The translations under genes and the position numbers were made by a program. A DNA stretch of 64,000 bases from Agromyces albus (GTDB lineage: Bacteria > Actinomycetota > Actinomycetes > Actinomycetales > Microbacteriaceae). This document shows, in pieces, positions 34,953 through 44,079 of this stretch. The notes under the pieces were generated by a model. It saw only the letters and a program-made list of their open reading frames with translations, made no database searches and was not told the origin of the DNA. The DNA lies in NCBI RefSeq assembly GCF_030815405.1, contig NZ_JAUSWX010000001.1, positions 868,001 to 932,000 of the forward strand, in the 5' to 3' direction. Every line of letters starts with the position of its first letter. Within the stretch, counting starts at the first letter, position 1.

Positions 34953-35138
34953 TCACGCATCGGGTCCGCTTTCCGAGTCATGCGCGGGGGATTCATCCCC
35001 GCCGATTCGGGACGGGGCAGCGCCGTCCTGGGCGCCGCCGGAGAGGGAATTCATGTATGCCGCGAACGCGGCCGGCTCGTCAGCATCGGTGACCCAGTGC
35101 GACTCGCGATACTCCGCCCAACTCATCGGCTCCTTCAT
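34953..35138 (-). CDS. Small hypothetical protein
   Basis: Candidate protein of 61 residues (or 57 if the ATG at 35126 is used, which has AAGGAG very close upstream). The start MKEPMSWAEYRESHWVTDAD, rich in Trp, Tyr and acidic residues, looks like real protein. The second half (GGAQDGAAPSRIGGDESPAH) is low in complexity. No family recognised. It is divergent from the EEP-family gene. Confidence 0.45.
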   Translation of the reverse strand: MKEPMSWAEYRESHWVTDADEPAAFAAYMNSLSGGAQDGAAPSRIGGDESPAHDSESGPDA

Positions 35139-35215
35139 GACCAACAATTACGCCCCCCGACCATATCTGGGCAAGGGGGTGCGCTTCTCGCCACTCCGTC
35201 GTATCGTGTCGGATC

Positions 35216-36025
35216 GTGCGACTCATGACGTGGAACGTCTGGTGGCGCTTCGGCGGCGAGTGGCAACTCCGTGCCGAAGCGATCGAGGCGACGCTCGCTG
35301 CGAGCGAGCCCGACCTCGTCGGATTGCAGGAGGCGTGGGCGACTGCCGACACCGACCAGGCCGCTGAGCTCGCGAGCCGCCTCGGAATGCACTCGGCATT
35401 CGGCAGGGGCTCGTACCCGCCGCCCCCCGAGCCGGTGGAGGATCCGGATCAGCTCGGCGTCGACGTGGGCGTCGGGCTCCTCAGCCGCTGGCCCATCACC
35501 TCGAGCAGCGTGCGCCCGCTCCCCGCAGCGCACCACGTGCCACCGGTCGCCCTCATGGCCGAGGTCGCGCATCCGCTCGGACCGCTGCGCGTCGTGGTGG
35601 CGACCACCGAGTGGGAGCCGGCGTTCCGCGACGACCACGAGGCCCAGGCCGTCGCCCTGGCCGCACTGCTCGAGCCCGGGCCCGGCGACGTGCGGCCCGC
35701 GATCCTGCTCGCCGACCTCAACGCCGAATGGGGGAGCGAGGAGCTCGCCGGACTCTCGGGGTGCACCGACCTGTTCGCCGCGGCGGGCGGAGCGGCCGAC
35801 GCCGTGACCCTCAGTCGGGCCGTGCCCTTCGCCCCGCTCGAGGCCGTGCGGCAGATCGACCGCCGCATCGATCACGTGGTGGCGGGGCGGGGCCGGGGCG
35901 GTGACCGACTGCGCCCTCACACGGCGACCGTGCTCGACCGGCCGGTCGATGGCGTGTGGGCGTCCGACCACTTCGCCGTCGTCGTCGACGTCGAGCTCGA
36001 CCCCATCGTCGACGACCGCCGCTGA
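35216..36025 (+). CDS. Endonuclease/exonuclease/phosphatase-family protein
   Basis: Metal-dependent phosphodiesterase fold of 269 residues. EEP landmarks are MTWNVWWRFGG with the Asn, PDLVGLQEAW (metal-binding Glu), LLADLNAEWGS (Asp-x-Asn) and the C-terminal WASDHFAVVVDVE (Asp-His). No signal peptide, so cytoplasmic. Substrate could be a nucleic acid, phospholipid or sugar phosphate. GTG start at 35216; a TATCGT box ends eight bases upstream, so it may be leaderless. The following gene starts 11-20 bases after its stop. Confidence 0.9.
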   Translation: MRLMTWNVWWRFGGEWQLRAEAIEATLAASEPDLVGLQEAWATADTDQAAELASRLGMHSAFGRGSYPPPPEPVEDPDQLGVDVGVGLLSRWPITSSSVRPLPAAHHVPPVALMAEVAHPLGPLRVVVATTEWEPAFRDDHEAQAVALAALLEPGPGDVRPAILLADLNAEWGSEELAGLSGCTDLFAAAGGAADAVTLSRAVPFAPLEAVRQIDRRIDHVVAGRGRGGDRLRPHTATVLDRPVDGVWASDHFAVVVDVELDPIVDDRR

Positions 36026-36045
36026 CGCACGGCAGAATGGGCCGG

Positions 36046-36357
36046 GTGAAGACGATCCAATTGCGCCGGTACACGCTCGTCGACGGAGAGTACGACGACT
36101 TCGTCGAGTGGTGGCAGGGGGCCATGCCCGTCGTGAGGCCGGCCGCCGGGTTCACGATCGAGTTCGCCTACGGCATCCGCGAGTCGAACGAATTCGTCTG
36201 GGCGGTCAGCACTCCGGGCGATCGCGACGAGTTCCTGCGCGTCGAGGCGGAGTACATGGCATCGGAGCCGCGCGCCGCGGTGTTCGCCGGCCTGCCGCAG
36301 CGCGTCGCGGTCTATGACATCAGCTTCGTCGACGACGCGCCCGGCATCGCAGCCTGA
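36046..36357 (+). CDS. NIPSNAP-like small protein
   Basis: Protein of about 103 residues with a ferredoxin-like dimeric alpha/beta-barrel pattern: KTIQLRRYTLVDGEYDDFVEWW, then AGFTIEFAYGIRESNEFVWAV and FLRVEAEYMASEPR, as in NIPSNAP proteins. Function unknown in bacteria. The GTG at 36046 is preferred because a CAGAAT box lies a few bases before it; the ATG at 36037 (three residues longer) is possible. A small hairpin, GCCCGC/GCGGGC at 36358-36375, follows the stop. Confidence 0.75.
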   Translation: MKTIQLRRYTLVDGEYDDFVEWWQGAMPVVRPAAGFTIEFAYGIRESNEFVWAVSTPGDRDEFLRVEAEYMASEPRAAVFAGLPQRVAVYDISFVDDAPGIAA

Positions 36358-36424
36358 GCCCGCTTTCAAGCGGGCGTCGGGCCGGTGCATCCCGTCATCG
36401 CCACCCCCGACGTAGTCTTGACCC

Positions 36425-37600
36425 ATGAGCACCGAAGCCGTCATCGTCGACGTCGTTCGCACGCCAGTGGGGCGGGGCAAGCCCGGAGGCATCCTCTCCG
36501 GCATCCACCCCGTCGACCTCCTCGCCGACGTGCTCGACGCCCTCATCTCGCGCAACGATCTCGACCCAGCCCTCGTCGACGACGTGATCGGCGGATGCGT
36601 CAGCCAGATCGGCGAGCAGAGTTACAACGTCACCCGCAACGCGCTGCTCGCCGCGGGCTTCCCCGACACGGTGCCGGGCACGACGATCGACCGGCAGTGC
36701 GGGTCGAGCCAGCAGGCCGCCGCGTTCGCCGCGCAGGCCGTGCTCGCCGGCCAGGCCGACATCGTCATCGCGTGCGGCGTCGAGTCGATGAGTCGCGTGC
36801 GCCTCGGCTCGAGCACCGCCGGCGCCGATCCCTACAGCGACCGCGTTCGCTCCCGCTATCCCGACGGCCTTGTGAACCAGGGCGTCTCGGCCGAGCTCAT
36901 CGCGGCGAAGTGGGAGCTTTCGCGCGCCGAGCTCGATGATTTCGCGGCACATTCGCACACGCTCGCCGCCGTCGCGCAGTCCACAGGTGCGTTCGCGAGC
37001 GAAGTCGTGCCGGTCGCCGGAGTCGACACCCTCACCGATGAGACCGTGCGGCCCGACACCTCCGTCGACTCGCTCGCCGGACTCAAGCCCGCGTTCCGCA
37101 CCGACGAGCTCGCCGAGCGGTTCCCCGACGTCGAGTGGCGCATCACCGCGGGCAACTCCTCGCCGCTCACCGACGGCGCCTCGGGCGCCCTCATCATGAG
37201 CGCCGAGCGCGCCGAGCAGCTCGGGTTCACGCCGCGAGCCAGGTTCCGCTCGTTCTCCGTGGTCGGCAGCGATCCCCTGCTCATGCTCACGGGCGTGATC
37301 CCCGCGACGGCTCGCGTGCTCGAACGGGCCGGCCTCACGCACGACGACATCGACGTCTACGAGGTGAACGAGGCGTTCGCCTCGGTGCCGCTCGCCTGGC
37401 TGCGCGAGACCGGTGCGGATGCCGCAAAGCTCAATCCGCGCGGCGGCGCGATCGCCCTCGGCCACGCGCTCGGCTCGTCGGGAACGCGACTGCTCACGAC
37501 CCTCGTCAACCAGCTCGAGGCGAGCGGCGGACGCTACGGCCTCCAGACGATGTGCGAGGGCGGCGGCATGGCGAACGCCACGATCATCGAACGCGTCTGA
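36425..37600 (+). CDS. Acetyl-CoA C-acyltransferase (thiolase)
   Basis: Thiolase of 391 residues. Active-site Cys in TTIDRQCGSSQQAA (about residue 93), the NEAFASVPLAW motif with catalytic Asn-Glu, GGAIALGHALGSSGTR (His) and the terminal CEGGGMANATI (Cys). The sequence type is the degradative acyl-CoA or steroid-chain thiolase found in actinobacteria. TAGTCT (36413-36418) ends six bases before the ATG, so it is likely leaderless. The SDR gene follows after 53 bases; together they look like the last two steps of a beta-oxidation route. Confidence 0.92.
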   Translation: MSTEAVIVDVVRTPVGRGKPGGILSGIHPVDLLADVLDALISRNDLDPALVDDVIGGCVSQIGEQSYNVTRNALLAAGFPDTVPGTTIDRQCGSSQQAAAFAAQAVLAGQADIVIACGVESMSRVRLGSSTAGADPYSDRVRSRYPDGLVNQGVSAELIAAKWELSRAELDDFAAHSHTLAAVAQSTGAFASEVVPVAGVDTLTDETVRPDTSVDSLAGLKPAFRTDELAERFPDVEWRITAGNSSPLTDGASGALIMSAERAEQLGFTPRARFRSFSVVGSDPLLMLTGVIPATARVLERAGLTHDDIDVYEVNEAFASVPLAWLRETGADAAKLNPRGGAIALGHALGSSGTRLLTTLVNQLEASGGRYGLQTMCEGGGMANATIIERV

Positions 37601-37653
37601 CGGGTTCCTGAACTTCATCCGGCCTTCCGCTGCACGCGACGAAAGGACACCAC

Positions 37654-38442
37654 ATGGAACTCGAGGGCGCATCGGCGATCGTCACGGGCGGCGCATCCGG
37701 GCTCGGGCGAGCGACGGCGCAAGCGCTCGTCGACGGCGGGGCATCCGTCGTGCTCGTCGATCTTCCGGGCCCGCGCGGCGACGAGGTCGCGGGAGAGCTC
37801 GGCGATCGTGCCCGCTTCGTCGCGGCGGATGTCACGAGCGAAGCCGAGGTGCAGGCGGCGATCGAGGTGGCCGCAGGCCTCGCCCCGCTGCGCGTCGCCG
37901 TGAACTGCGCCGGCATCGTCAGCGCGAACCGAACCGTCGGACGCGAAGGGCCAGCGCCGCTCGACGTCTTCGAGCGGACCATCCGGGTGAACCTCATCGG
38001 CACATTCAACGTGACGCGTCTCGCCGCCGCGGCGATGTCCGCGAACGAGCCCTCGATTGGGCAGGCGACCGGCGGTCCCGAGACGCCCGAGCGAGGCGTC
38101 ATCGTGAACACGGCCTCGGTCGCGGCGTTCGACGGGCAGATCGGCCAGGCCGCCTACTCCGCTTCGAAGGGCGGCGTCGCCGCAATGACGCTGCCGCTCG
38201 CCCGTGACCTGTCGAAGCTTCTCATCCGGGTCATGACGATCGCTCCCGGCATCTTCGAGACGCCAATGATGGCCGGCATGCCCGCCGAGGTGCGCGAGTC
38301 GCTCGAAGCCCAGGTGCCGCATCCGTCGCGGCTCGGGCACCCGAGCGAGTACGCGGCCCTCGTGCTGTCGATCATCGCGAACCCGATGCTGAACGGCGAG
38401 ACGATTCGGCTCGACGGCGGCATCCGGATGCAGCCGAAGTAG
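37654..38442 (+). CDS. SDR-family 3-hydroxyacyl-CoA dehydrogenase-like protein
   Basis: Short-chain dehydrogenase of 262 residues. NAD-binding [13 protein letters not shown] at residues 11-23, an Asp after the second strand (VLVDLPG) favouring NAD over NADP, NCAGI, catalytic Ser in [10 protein letters not shown] and Tyr-x-x-x-Lys in AAYSASKGG. The inserted region ([19 protein letters not shown]) and the length match the HSD10/type II 3-hydroxyacyl-CoA dehydrogenase group. GAAAGGA precedes the ATG. Probably co-transcribed with the thiolase. Ends at palindromic element B. Confidence 0.9.
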   Translation: MELEGASAIVTGGASGLGRATAQALVDGGASVVLVDLPGPRGDEVAGELGDRARFVAADVTSEAEVQAAIEVAAGLAPLRVAVNCAGIVSANRTVGREGPAPLDVFERTIRVNLIGTFNVTRLAAAAMSANEPSIGQATGGPETPERGVIVNTASVAAFDGQIGQAAYSASKGGVAAMTLPLARDLSKLLIRVMTIAPGIFETPMMAGMPAEVRESLEAQVPHPSRLGHPSEYAALVLSIIANPMLNGETIRLDGGIRMQPK

Positions 38443-38465
38443 CAGATGCCCGGCGGTTGTCTCTG

Positions 38466-38556
38466 CAGAATTCAGGAACAGGTCGCGCGCGAGGGGGCGC
38501 GCGGCGGCAAAACGCCGCGCTGACCGAGCCGCCGCGCCGCGCGCTCCTGAATTCTG
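38466..38556. repeat. Palindromic element B (91 bp)
   Basis: Outer arms CAGAATTCAGGA (38466-38477) and TCCTGAATTCTG (38545-38556) are exactly complementary. The interior is very GC-rich with further pairing (GCGCGGCGGC with GCCGCCGCGC). It lies between convergent genes and so may terminate both. Length is the same as elements A1 and A2, but the sequence is unrelated. Confidence 0.75.
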
Positions 38557-38590
38557 AACGGGGCGCGGCGGATGCGGCTGACGCTGCCCG

Positions 38591-40033
38591 CTACTGCTCG
38601 GCGTGCGTCTCGAGGAACTCGTAGACCTCGGCGTCGTCGACGCCGGGGAACGTGCCCGACGGGAGCGGCGAGAGTACGTGCGCGTGCAACCGGGCGCTCG
38701 GCCAGGCGCGGCCCACCCAGCGTTCGGCGAGCCCGTCGGGCGCGCGCCGGCAGCACGCGTCGTCGGGGCACGTCGACGTCGCACGCACCGTGGTCTCGCG
38801 CCCGCGGAACCACTTGGCCTGGTTGAACGGCACGCCGACCGTGATCGAGAACTCCGCGGCATCCGTCCGCCCGGTCTGCGTGGCACACCAGAAGGTGCCG
38901 GCCGGCGTGTCGGTGTACTGGTAGTTCTCGGTCGTGCGGTTGGTGTGCTCGAACGAGGTTCGCGCACTCCACTTCTTGCACACCCACTGGCCCTCGATCG
39001 ACCCGGTGACGTCGGTCGGCAACGGCAGGCCGTCGTTCTCGTAGCCCTTCAGCAGCGCTCCGTCGCCGGCGACGCGCAAGAAGTGCAGCGTCATGTCGAG
39101 ATGCGTGGTCGCGAGGTTCGTGAAGCGCAGCGCCGCGGCCTCGTGGGTCACGCCGAACGCGTCGCGGAAGTCCTCGATCGCGAGTCGCTTCTCCTTCTTC
39201 GCGGCGGAGAGGAAGGTGACGGATGCCTCGCGCGGCATCAGGCACGCGGCCGCGAAGTAGTTGATCTCGAGCCGCTGCCACAGGAACTCGGCATAGCTGT
39301 TCGGCCGCTCGTGCCCGAGCAGCCGGTGCGCCATCGCCTGGAGCGCCATCGAGCGCAGGCCGTGGCCACCTGGGATCGACGCCGGCGGCAGATAGATTCG
39401 CCCGTTCGCGATGTCGGTGATCGATCGGGTGGAATCGGGCAGGTCGTTCACGTAGATGAGCTGGAAGCCGAGCTGCTCGGCCATGACGCTCACCTCGCGG
39501 TGCGTGAGCGCTCCGGTGCGATGGCCGGAGGCGCGCACGCGCTCCTCGGCGAGCTGCTCGATCTCGGGCAGCGAGTTGTCGCGTTCGCGCATCAGCTCGC
39601 GCAGTTCGGTGTTGGCTCGGCGGGCCTCCTCGGGCGTGGCGATCGCCTCGCTCGCACGGCGCTGCAGTTCGCGGTGGAGCCCGACGATCGCCTCGAGTGC
39701 CTCGTCGGTGATGCCGCGGCCCGGCTTGATCGAGGGAATTCCGAGGCTCGCGTAGAGCGGGCTCGATTGCGCACGGCCGAGTTCGAGCTCGAGGGCGGCC
39801 CGCCGGCTCGGTGCCTCGCGGGCGAGGAGGGCGGCCAGGTCGACCTCGAGCGCCGCGGCGAGGGCGTCGAGTGTGGAGAGCTTCGGTTCGCGTTTGCCGT
39901 TCTCGATGAGCGAGAGCTGGCTGCCGGCGAGCCCGACCGCCGCGCCGAGCTGGTCGAGGGTCATGCCACGCTCGCCCCGGAAATGGCGGATGCGGTGGCC
40001 GAGCGTTGCGAGGTCTGGAGAGCCTGCCTTCAT
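38591..40033 (-). CDS. RamB/ScfR-like XRE-family regulator of acyl/acetate metabolism
   Basis: Regulator of 480 residues with the domain order of RamB and ScfR proteins. An XRE helix-turn-helix spans residues 12-70 (RIRHFRGERGMTLDQLGAAV, then AGSQLSLIENGKREP). A long helical linker follows, then an M78/IrrE-like peptidase domain with AMAHRLLGHE, in which the first Glu of HExxH is lost. The Cys-rich C-terminal domain (DUF2083, with CPDDACCRR) closes it. In Corynebacterium, RamB controls acetate and glyoxylate genes. TATTCT ends six bases before the ATG (leaderless); an inverted repeat covers it. Divergent from pckG, a probable target. Confidence 0.9.
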   Translation of the reverse strand: MKAGSPDLATLGHRIRHFRGERGMTLDQLGAAVGLAGSQLSLIENGKREPKLSTLDALAAALEVDLAALLAREAPSRRAALELELGRAQSSPLYASLGIPSIKPGRGITDEALEAIVGLHRELQRRASEAIATPEEARRANTELRELMRERDNSLPEIEQLAEERVRASGHRTGALTHREVSVMAEQLGFQLIYVNDLPDSTRSITDIANGRIYLPPASIPGGHGLRSMALQAMAHRLLGHERPNSYAEFLWQRLEINYFAAACLMPREASVTFLSAAKKEKRLAIEDFRDAFGVTHEAAALRFTNLATTHLDMTLHFLRVAGDGALLKGYENDGLPLPTDVTGSIEGQWVCKKWSARTSFEHTNRTTENYQYTDTPAGTFWCATQTGRTDAAEFSITVGVPFNQAKWFRGRETTVRATSTCPDDACCRRAPDGLAERWVGRAWPSARLHAHVLSPLPSGTFPGVDDAEVYEFLETHAEQ

Positions 40034-40034
40034 C

Positions 40035-40069
40035 GCTTAAGAATAGCGAAAGATCTGCAGTTCTTAAGC
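40035..40069. promoter_or_regulatory. Inverted repeat between the RamB-like gene and pckG
   Basis: GCTTAAGAA (40035-40043) and TTCTTAAGC (40061-40069) are exactly complementary with 17 bases between. On the minus strand the arm overlaps TATTCT, the -10 box of the regulator gene. Position suits autoregulation and divergent control of pckG. Confidence 0.6.
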
Positions 40070-40164
40070 ACACATTCGCCGGTTGAGATGCGGGAAGTGG
40101 GCGCATTCTTGAAGTACGAACTGCTTTCCGGCGTCACGGCCGGGCACCACTGAAAGGGACGACG

Positions 40165-42021
40165 ATGACGATCTCCGAGTTCTCGGTCGGCACCGAGACC
40201 ACCGGCCGCGCCCAGGGCGGCACGAGCGACACGGCCCTCCGCGCATGGGTCGATGAGATCGCCGCGCTCACGAAACCCGACGAGATCGTCTGGTGCGACG
40301 GCTCGCTCCACGAGGCCGACCAGCTCACCAAGCAACTCGTCGCCGAGGGCAAGCTCATCAAGCTGAACCCCGAATGGCGCCCCAACAGCTACCTTGCGCG
40401 CACCGCCCCGGGTGATGTCGCCCGAGTCGAGGACCGCACCTTCATTTGCTCCACTTACGAGGAGGATGCCGGCCCCACCAACAACTGGCGCGACCCGCGT
40501 GAGATGCGCGAGGAGCTCACGCACGTCTTCGACGGTTCGATGAAGGGGCGCACGATGTACGTCGTGCCGTTCTCGATGGGCCCGCTCGGCGGCCCCATCT
40601 CGCAGCTCGGCGTCGAGATCACGGACTCGCCCTACGTCGTGCTCTCCATGGGGATCATGACGCGGATGGGCAACGCGGTCTACCGGCTCATCGAGGCGGG
40701 CGAGCCCTGGGTGCGCACGGTGCACTCCGTGGGCTACCCGCTCGTCGACGGCGTCGGGCACCGTCGCGACGAGGTCGACTGGCCGTGCAACGACACCAAG
40801 TACATCGTGCAGTTCCCCGACTCCCGCGAGATCTGGTCGTACGGGTCGGGCTACGGCGGCAACGCCCTGCTCGCGAAGAAGTGCTTCGCGCTGCGCATCG
40901 CCTCGGTGATGGCGCGCGACGAGGGCTGGCTCGCCGAGCACATGCTGCTCATCAAGATCACCTCGCCCCAGGGCAAGGCCTACCACGTCGCCGCGGCGTT
41001 CCCGTCGGCGTGCGGCAAGACCAACCTCGCGATGCTGCGGCCGACGATCCCCGGCTGGAAGGTCGAGACGATCGGCGACGACATCGCCTGGATGCGTCCG
41101 GGTGACGACGGTCGCCTCTACGCGATCAACCCCGAGTTCGGCTTCTTCGGCGTCGCGCCGGGCACCGGCGAGTCCACGAATCCCACGGCCGTGCAGACGC
41201 TCTGGGGCAACACGATCTTCACGAACGTGGCGCTCCGCGACGACGGCGACGTGTGGTGGGAAGGCCTCACCGACACGCCGCCCGCGCACCTCATCGACTG
41301 GGAGGGCAACGACTGGACCCCGGCATCCGACAAGCCGGCCGCGCACCCGAACTCGCGCTTCACGGTCGGGGCCGCCCAGTGCCCGCAGATCTCCGACGAC
41401 TGGGACGCCCACGACGGCGTGCCGATCGACGCGATCCTGTTCGGCGGGCGCCGGGCCACGAACGTCCCGCTCGTGGCCGAGGCGCGCTCGTGGAAGCACG
41501 GCGTGTTCATGGGCGCGACGATCTCGTCCGAGCAGACCGCGGCCGCCGAGGGCACCGTCGGCGAGCTTCGTCGCGACCCGTTCGCGATGCTTCCCTTCTG
41601 CGGCTACAACATGGCCGACTACTGGGGCCACTGGGTGAAGATGGGTCGCATCCTCGGCACGAAGGCGCCGAAGATCTTCCAGGTCAACTGGTTCCGCAAG
41701 GGAGCCGACGGGTCGTTCCTGTGGCCGGGCTTCGGCGAGAACTCGCGCGTGCTCGAGTGGATCGTCGGCCGCATCGAAGGCACGGCCGACGTCACCGAGA
41801 CGCCGATCGGCCTCCTCCCGGGATCCGGGTCCCTCGACCTCGACGGCCTCGACATCGCGGATGACGCGGTGGAGCAGCTCTTCGACGTCGATCGTGACTC
41901 GTGGCTCGCCGAGTGCGACCTCACCGAGGAGTACTTCGCGCAGTTCGGCGATCGGGTGCCCGCCGCGCTCCGGGCCGAGCTCGCGAGCCTGCGCTACCAC
42001 CTGGGTGACCAGGCGGCGTAG
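40165..42021 (+). CDS. pckG: Phosphoenolpyruvate carboxykinase (GTP)
   Basis: Gluconeogenic enzyme that converts oxaloacetate and GTP to PEP; 618 residues, standard length. The kinase loop [13 protein letters not shown] contains the reactive Cys283. Other motifs are the R-loop region and [20 protein letters not shown] near the N-terminus, [19 protein letters not shown] (metal-binding Asp), and [21 protein letters not shown] (guanine binding). AAAGGGA precedes the ATG. Followed by a strong terminator at 42036. Divergent RamB-like regulator suggests control by acetate/acyl-CoA supply. Confidence 0.98.
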   Translation: MTISEFSVGTETTGRAQGGTSDTALRAWVDEIAALTKPDEIVWCDGSLHEADQLTKQLVAEGKLIKLNPEWRPNSYLARTAPGDVARVEDRTFICSTYEEDAGPTNNWRDPREMREELTHVFDGSMKGRTMYVVPFSMGPLGGPISQLGVEITDSPYVVLSMGIMTRMGNAVYRLIEAGEPWVRTVHSVGYPLVDGVGHRRDEVDWPCNDTKYIVQFPDSREIWSYGSGYGGNALLAKKCFALRIASVMARDEGWLAEHMLLIKITSPQGKAYHVAAAFPSACGKTNLAMLRPTIPGWKVETIGDDIAWMRPGDDGRLYAINPEFGFFGVAPGTGESTNPTAVQTLWGNTIFTNVALRDDGDVWWEGLTDTPPAHLIDWEGNDWTPASDKPAAHPNSRFTVGAAQCPQISDDWDAHDGVPIDAILFGGRRATNVPLVAEARSWKHGVFMGATISSEQTAAAEGTVGELRRDPFAMLPFCGYNMADYWGHWVKMGRILGTKAPKIFQVNWFRKGADGSFLWPGFGENSRVLEWIVGRIEGTADVTETPIGLLPGSGSLDLDGLDIADDAVEQLFDVDRDSWLAECDLTEEYFAQFGDRVPAALRAELASLRYHLGDQAA

Positions 42022-42035
42022 ACCGACGATTGCAC

Positions 42036-42071
42036 GAGTGAGGGCGGATGCTGCGGCATCCGCCCTCACTC
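42036..42071 (+). terminator. Terminator after pckG
   Basis: GAGTGAGGGCGGATGC (42036-42051) pairs exactly with GCATCCGCCCTCACTC (42056-42071) around a four-base loop; TTCGCCTGT follows. Begins 15 bases after the pckG stop. Confidence 0.8.
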
Positions 42072-42152
42072 TTCGCCTGTCGCACCCTCGGCACGTCGCG
42101 CCCACCGATCGCCGCGCCGGCGCTAGCGTGTGCCGCAGAGTGAGGAGGCGGC

Positions 42153-42527
42153 ATGGAGCTCGGTTCGATCATCGAAATGGTCGGCGAAGCTGTCGACGTG
42201 CTCGGCGTCGTCGCGATCGTCATCGGCGTGCTGTACGCGATCGTCGATGCCGCTGTGCGCGGGCTCCGGCGGGTGAGCCCCGTCTACACGCGGTTCCGCC
42301 GCGTGCTCGGGCGCGCGATCCTCCTCGGTCTCGAGCTGCTCGTCGCGGCCGACATCATCAAGACCGTCGCCGTCACGCCGACCCTCGACTCCGTGGCGGT
42401 GCTCGCGGTCATCGTGCTGATCCGAACATTCCTCAGCTGGTCGCTCGAGCTCGAGATCTCGGGGCGCTGGCCGTGGCACAAGCGCGAGGAGCCGATCGAG
42501 GAGCCGGCGACCGCCGACGTGGCCTGA
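42153..42527 (+). CDS. DUF1622 membrane protein
   Basis: Small integral membrane protein of 124 residues. Two or three hydrophobic segments (EAVDVLGVVAIVIGVLYAIV, GRAILLGLELLVAADIIKTV, LAVIVLIRTFLSWSLELEI) with FRRVLGRAILLGLELLVAADI are the DUF1622 signature. The function of the family is unknown. TAGCGT about 28 bases upstream and GAGGAGG before the ATG give a normal promoter and ribosome-binding site. The C-terminus is acidic. Confidence 0.88.
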   Translation: MELGSIIEMVGEAVDVLGVVAIVIGVLYAIVDAAVRGLRRVSPVYTRFRRVLGRAILLGLELLVAADIIKTVAVTPTLDSVAVLAVIVLIRTFLSWSLELEISGRWPWHKREEPIEEPATADVA

Positions 42528-42551
42528 AGCGCAGCGCGGGTCGTCTCGTCG

Positions 42552-43043
42552 TCATTCGGGGGCGACGGATGCCGCGGCGCCGAGCTGCCAGGCCGCGACG
42601 ACGCTCCGGTGGTGGGAACCGGCGTTCGGGCGCATGTCGATGAGGGCGATCGTTCCGAGCTCGACGCGCTCGCCCCATCGGAGGCGCCGGTCCTGCTTGT
42701 GGCTCACGTGCGGCCGGTAGTCCTCGCGCACGTGGTCGACGTCGACGCCCGCCTCGCGGAGCGCATCGATGGCACGCGATCGGAGCGCCGCGAGCTCACC
42801 GCCGTCGCGCACGAGCGTGACCGGCACGTCGTGTCGCCGGCCGAATGCCGCATCTTCGCCGCCGCTCGCGCGGACGGCCGCCGCCTGCTCGGCGATGCGG
42901 CCGATGATCGCTGCGACGGCCGGCTCGGGAAGATCGGTCGAGAACGGCTCGACGAGGGTGACGTGCAGGGGCCACTCGGCCACGGTGAACTCGGCACCCG
43001 CGGTGAGCGGCACGAGCGGCAGTACGACGACGAAGCGCGCCAT
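42552..43043 (-). CDS. 2'-5' RNA ligase-like (2H phosphoesterase) protein
   Basis: 163-residue member of the 2H phosphoesterase superfamily. The two His-x-Ser/Thr motifs are WPLHVTLVEPF near residue 27 and YRPHVSHKQD near residue 110, so the paired catalytic histidines are kept. Such proteins act on cyclic phosphates in RNA or nucleotides; the substrate here is unknown. TAGACT ends six bases before the ATG at 43043, suggesting a leaderless transcript. Convergent with the DUF1622 gene. Confidence 0.85.
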   Translation of the reverse strand: MARFVVVLPLVPLTAGAEFTVAEWPLHVTLVEPFSTDLPEPAVAAIIGRIAEQAAAVRASGGEDAAFGRRHDVPVTLVRDGGELAALRSRAIDALREAGVDVDHVREDYRPHVSHKQDRRLRWGERVELGTIALIDMRPNAGSHHRSVVAAWQLGAAASVAPE

Positions 43044-43128
43044 CCCGTGAGTCTATCGGGGGCGCGCTCGGTCGATCAGGTCGACGCCTGACGGTGCTGC
43101 GGCGGCACGCGGTGCTGCTGCGGCAGGC

Positions 43129-43950
43129 TCAGCTGCGGACGCCGTCGAAGAGCCGGAGCATCGCGGCCGGAGCGAAGCGGTACTCGACGATGCCGCTCCC
43201 GCCCGGGTCGGCGGGGCCGATCCAGGTGCTGCTTCCCTCATGTACGCGGATCCAGCCGTTGCTGAAGAGCACGTCGGTGCCGATCACGAACGCCATCGCC
43301 GGGGTCTCGCCCTTGCGCACGGCGATCGAGCCCTCGATGACCTGGGAGGCATCCGTCTCGGTGTCGGGCCGGCACTGCACGCCGACGAGCGGGCGCACGA
43401 GCGGAGTCGCGAAGCCCGGCACCACGAACGGGCTCGAGGTGGACGAGTCGGCGACGATCCCGAAGTTGAGGCTCGTCGAGACGAGGCTGAGTGCGGCAGC
43501 GCCGTCGAGCACGAGCCGGCTCGAGACTCGGAAGCGGTAGTAGAGGCGACCGGTCTCGGGAGCCGACGGCAGCTCGACGAGACTCGCCCAGTTGCGCGAC
43601 CAGCTGAGCGGTGCGCCGTCGCGGTTCGGCGGGTCGTAGACGCTCGCGGTGATCCGCACGGCGCCGTCGGGCTGGGTCGGAGCGGACTGCAGGGCGCTGC
43701 GACCGCGCGAGCCCGCGGGTATGACGTCGCGCACCGAGGTGAATGCGGGGATGCGCTGCGGCGCCCAATGGCGGAGCCACGCCTGGAGGTTCGCCTGGAT
43801 CTCGGCGAAGCCGGGGCCGAGGAGGTCGGCGTCCGTGGCGTCGGGTCCGGCGGCGTCGCCGCCCGGGAGGTTCTCGATGAGGTCGAGCGGCAGCTCGCCG
43901 GGAGGGGCGGGAGAGAGCTGCTGCTCGCGGGGAACGGTCGCGATGGTCAT
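43129..43950 (-). CDS. Hypothetical protein
   Basis: Protein of 273 residues that I do not recognise. No membrane segment or signal peptide. The first 40 residues are Pro-rich (EQQLSPAPPGELPLDL). The remainder is strand-rich, with pieces such as GRLYYRFRVSSRLVLDGAAA, FVIGTDVLFSNGWIRVHEG and IVEYRFAPAAMLRLFDG, which resemble a jelly-roll beta-sandwich. GAAGGA precedes the ATG at 43950; the longer in-frame extension upstream lacks support. It could be a virion- or capsule-associated structural protein, but nothing nearby supports that. Confidence 0.65.
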   Translation of the reverse strand: MTIATVPREQQLSPAPPGELPLDLIENLPGGDAAGPDATDADLLGPGFAEIQANLQAWLRHWAPQRIPAFTSVRDVIPAGSRGRSALQSAPTQPDGAVRITASVYDPPNRDGAPLSWSRNWASLVELPSAPETGRLYYRFRVSSRLVLDGAAALSLVSTSLNFGIVADSSTSSPFVVPGFATPLVRPLVGVQCRPDTETDASQVIEGSIAVRKGETPAMAFVIGTDVLFSNGWIRVHEGSSTWIGPADPGGSGIVEYRFAPAAMLRLFDGVRS

Positions 43951-44079
43951 GATGGTCCTTCGGTCGGGCGTGGCGGTTGCGGCATCCGTCGTCGGGGATG
44001 CACCGCCCACGATATGGAGACCGCCGTACCGCCCCATCCGAGTCAGCACTGAGTCTGTCTCAGGTTTACCCCTATTGAG

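Noticed and set aside
40030..42105. 691-codon open frame on the minus strand
   Set aside because: Antisense of pckG, whose every catalytic motif is intact. No start signal on the minus strand.
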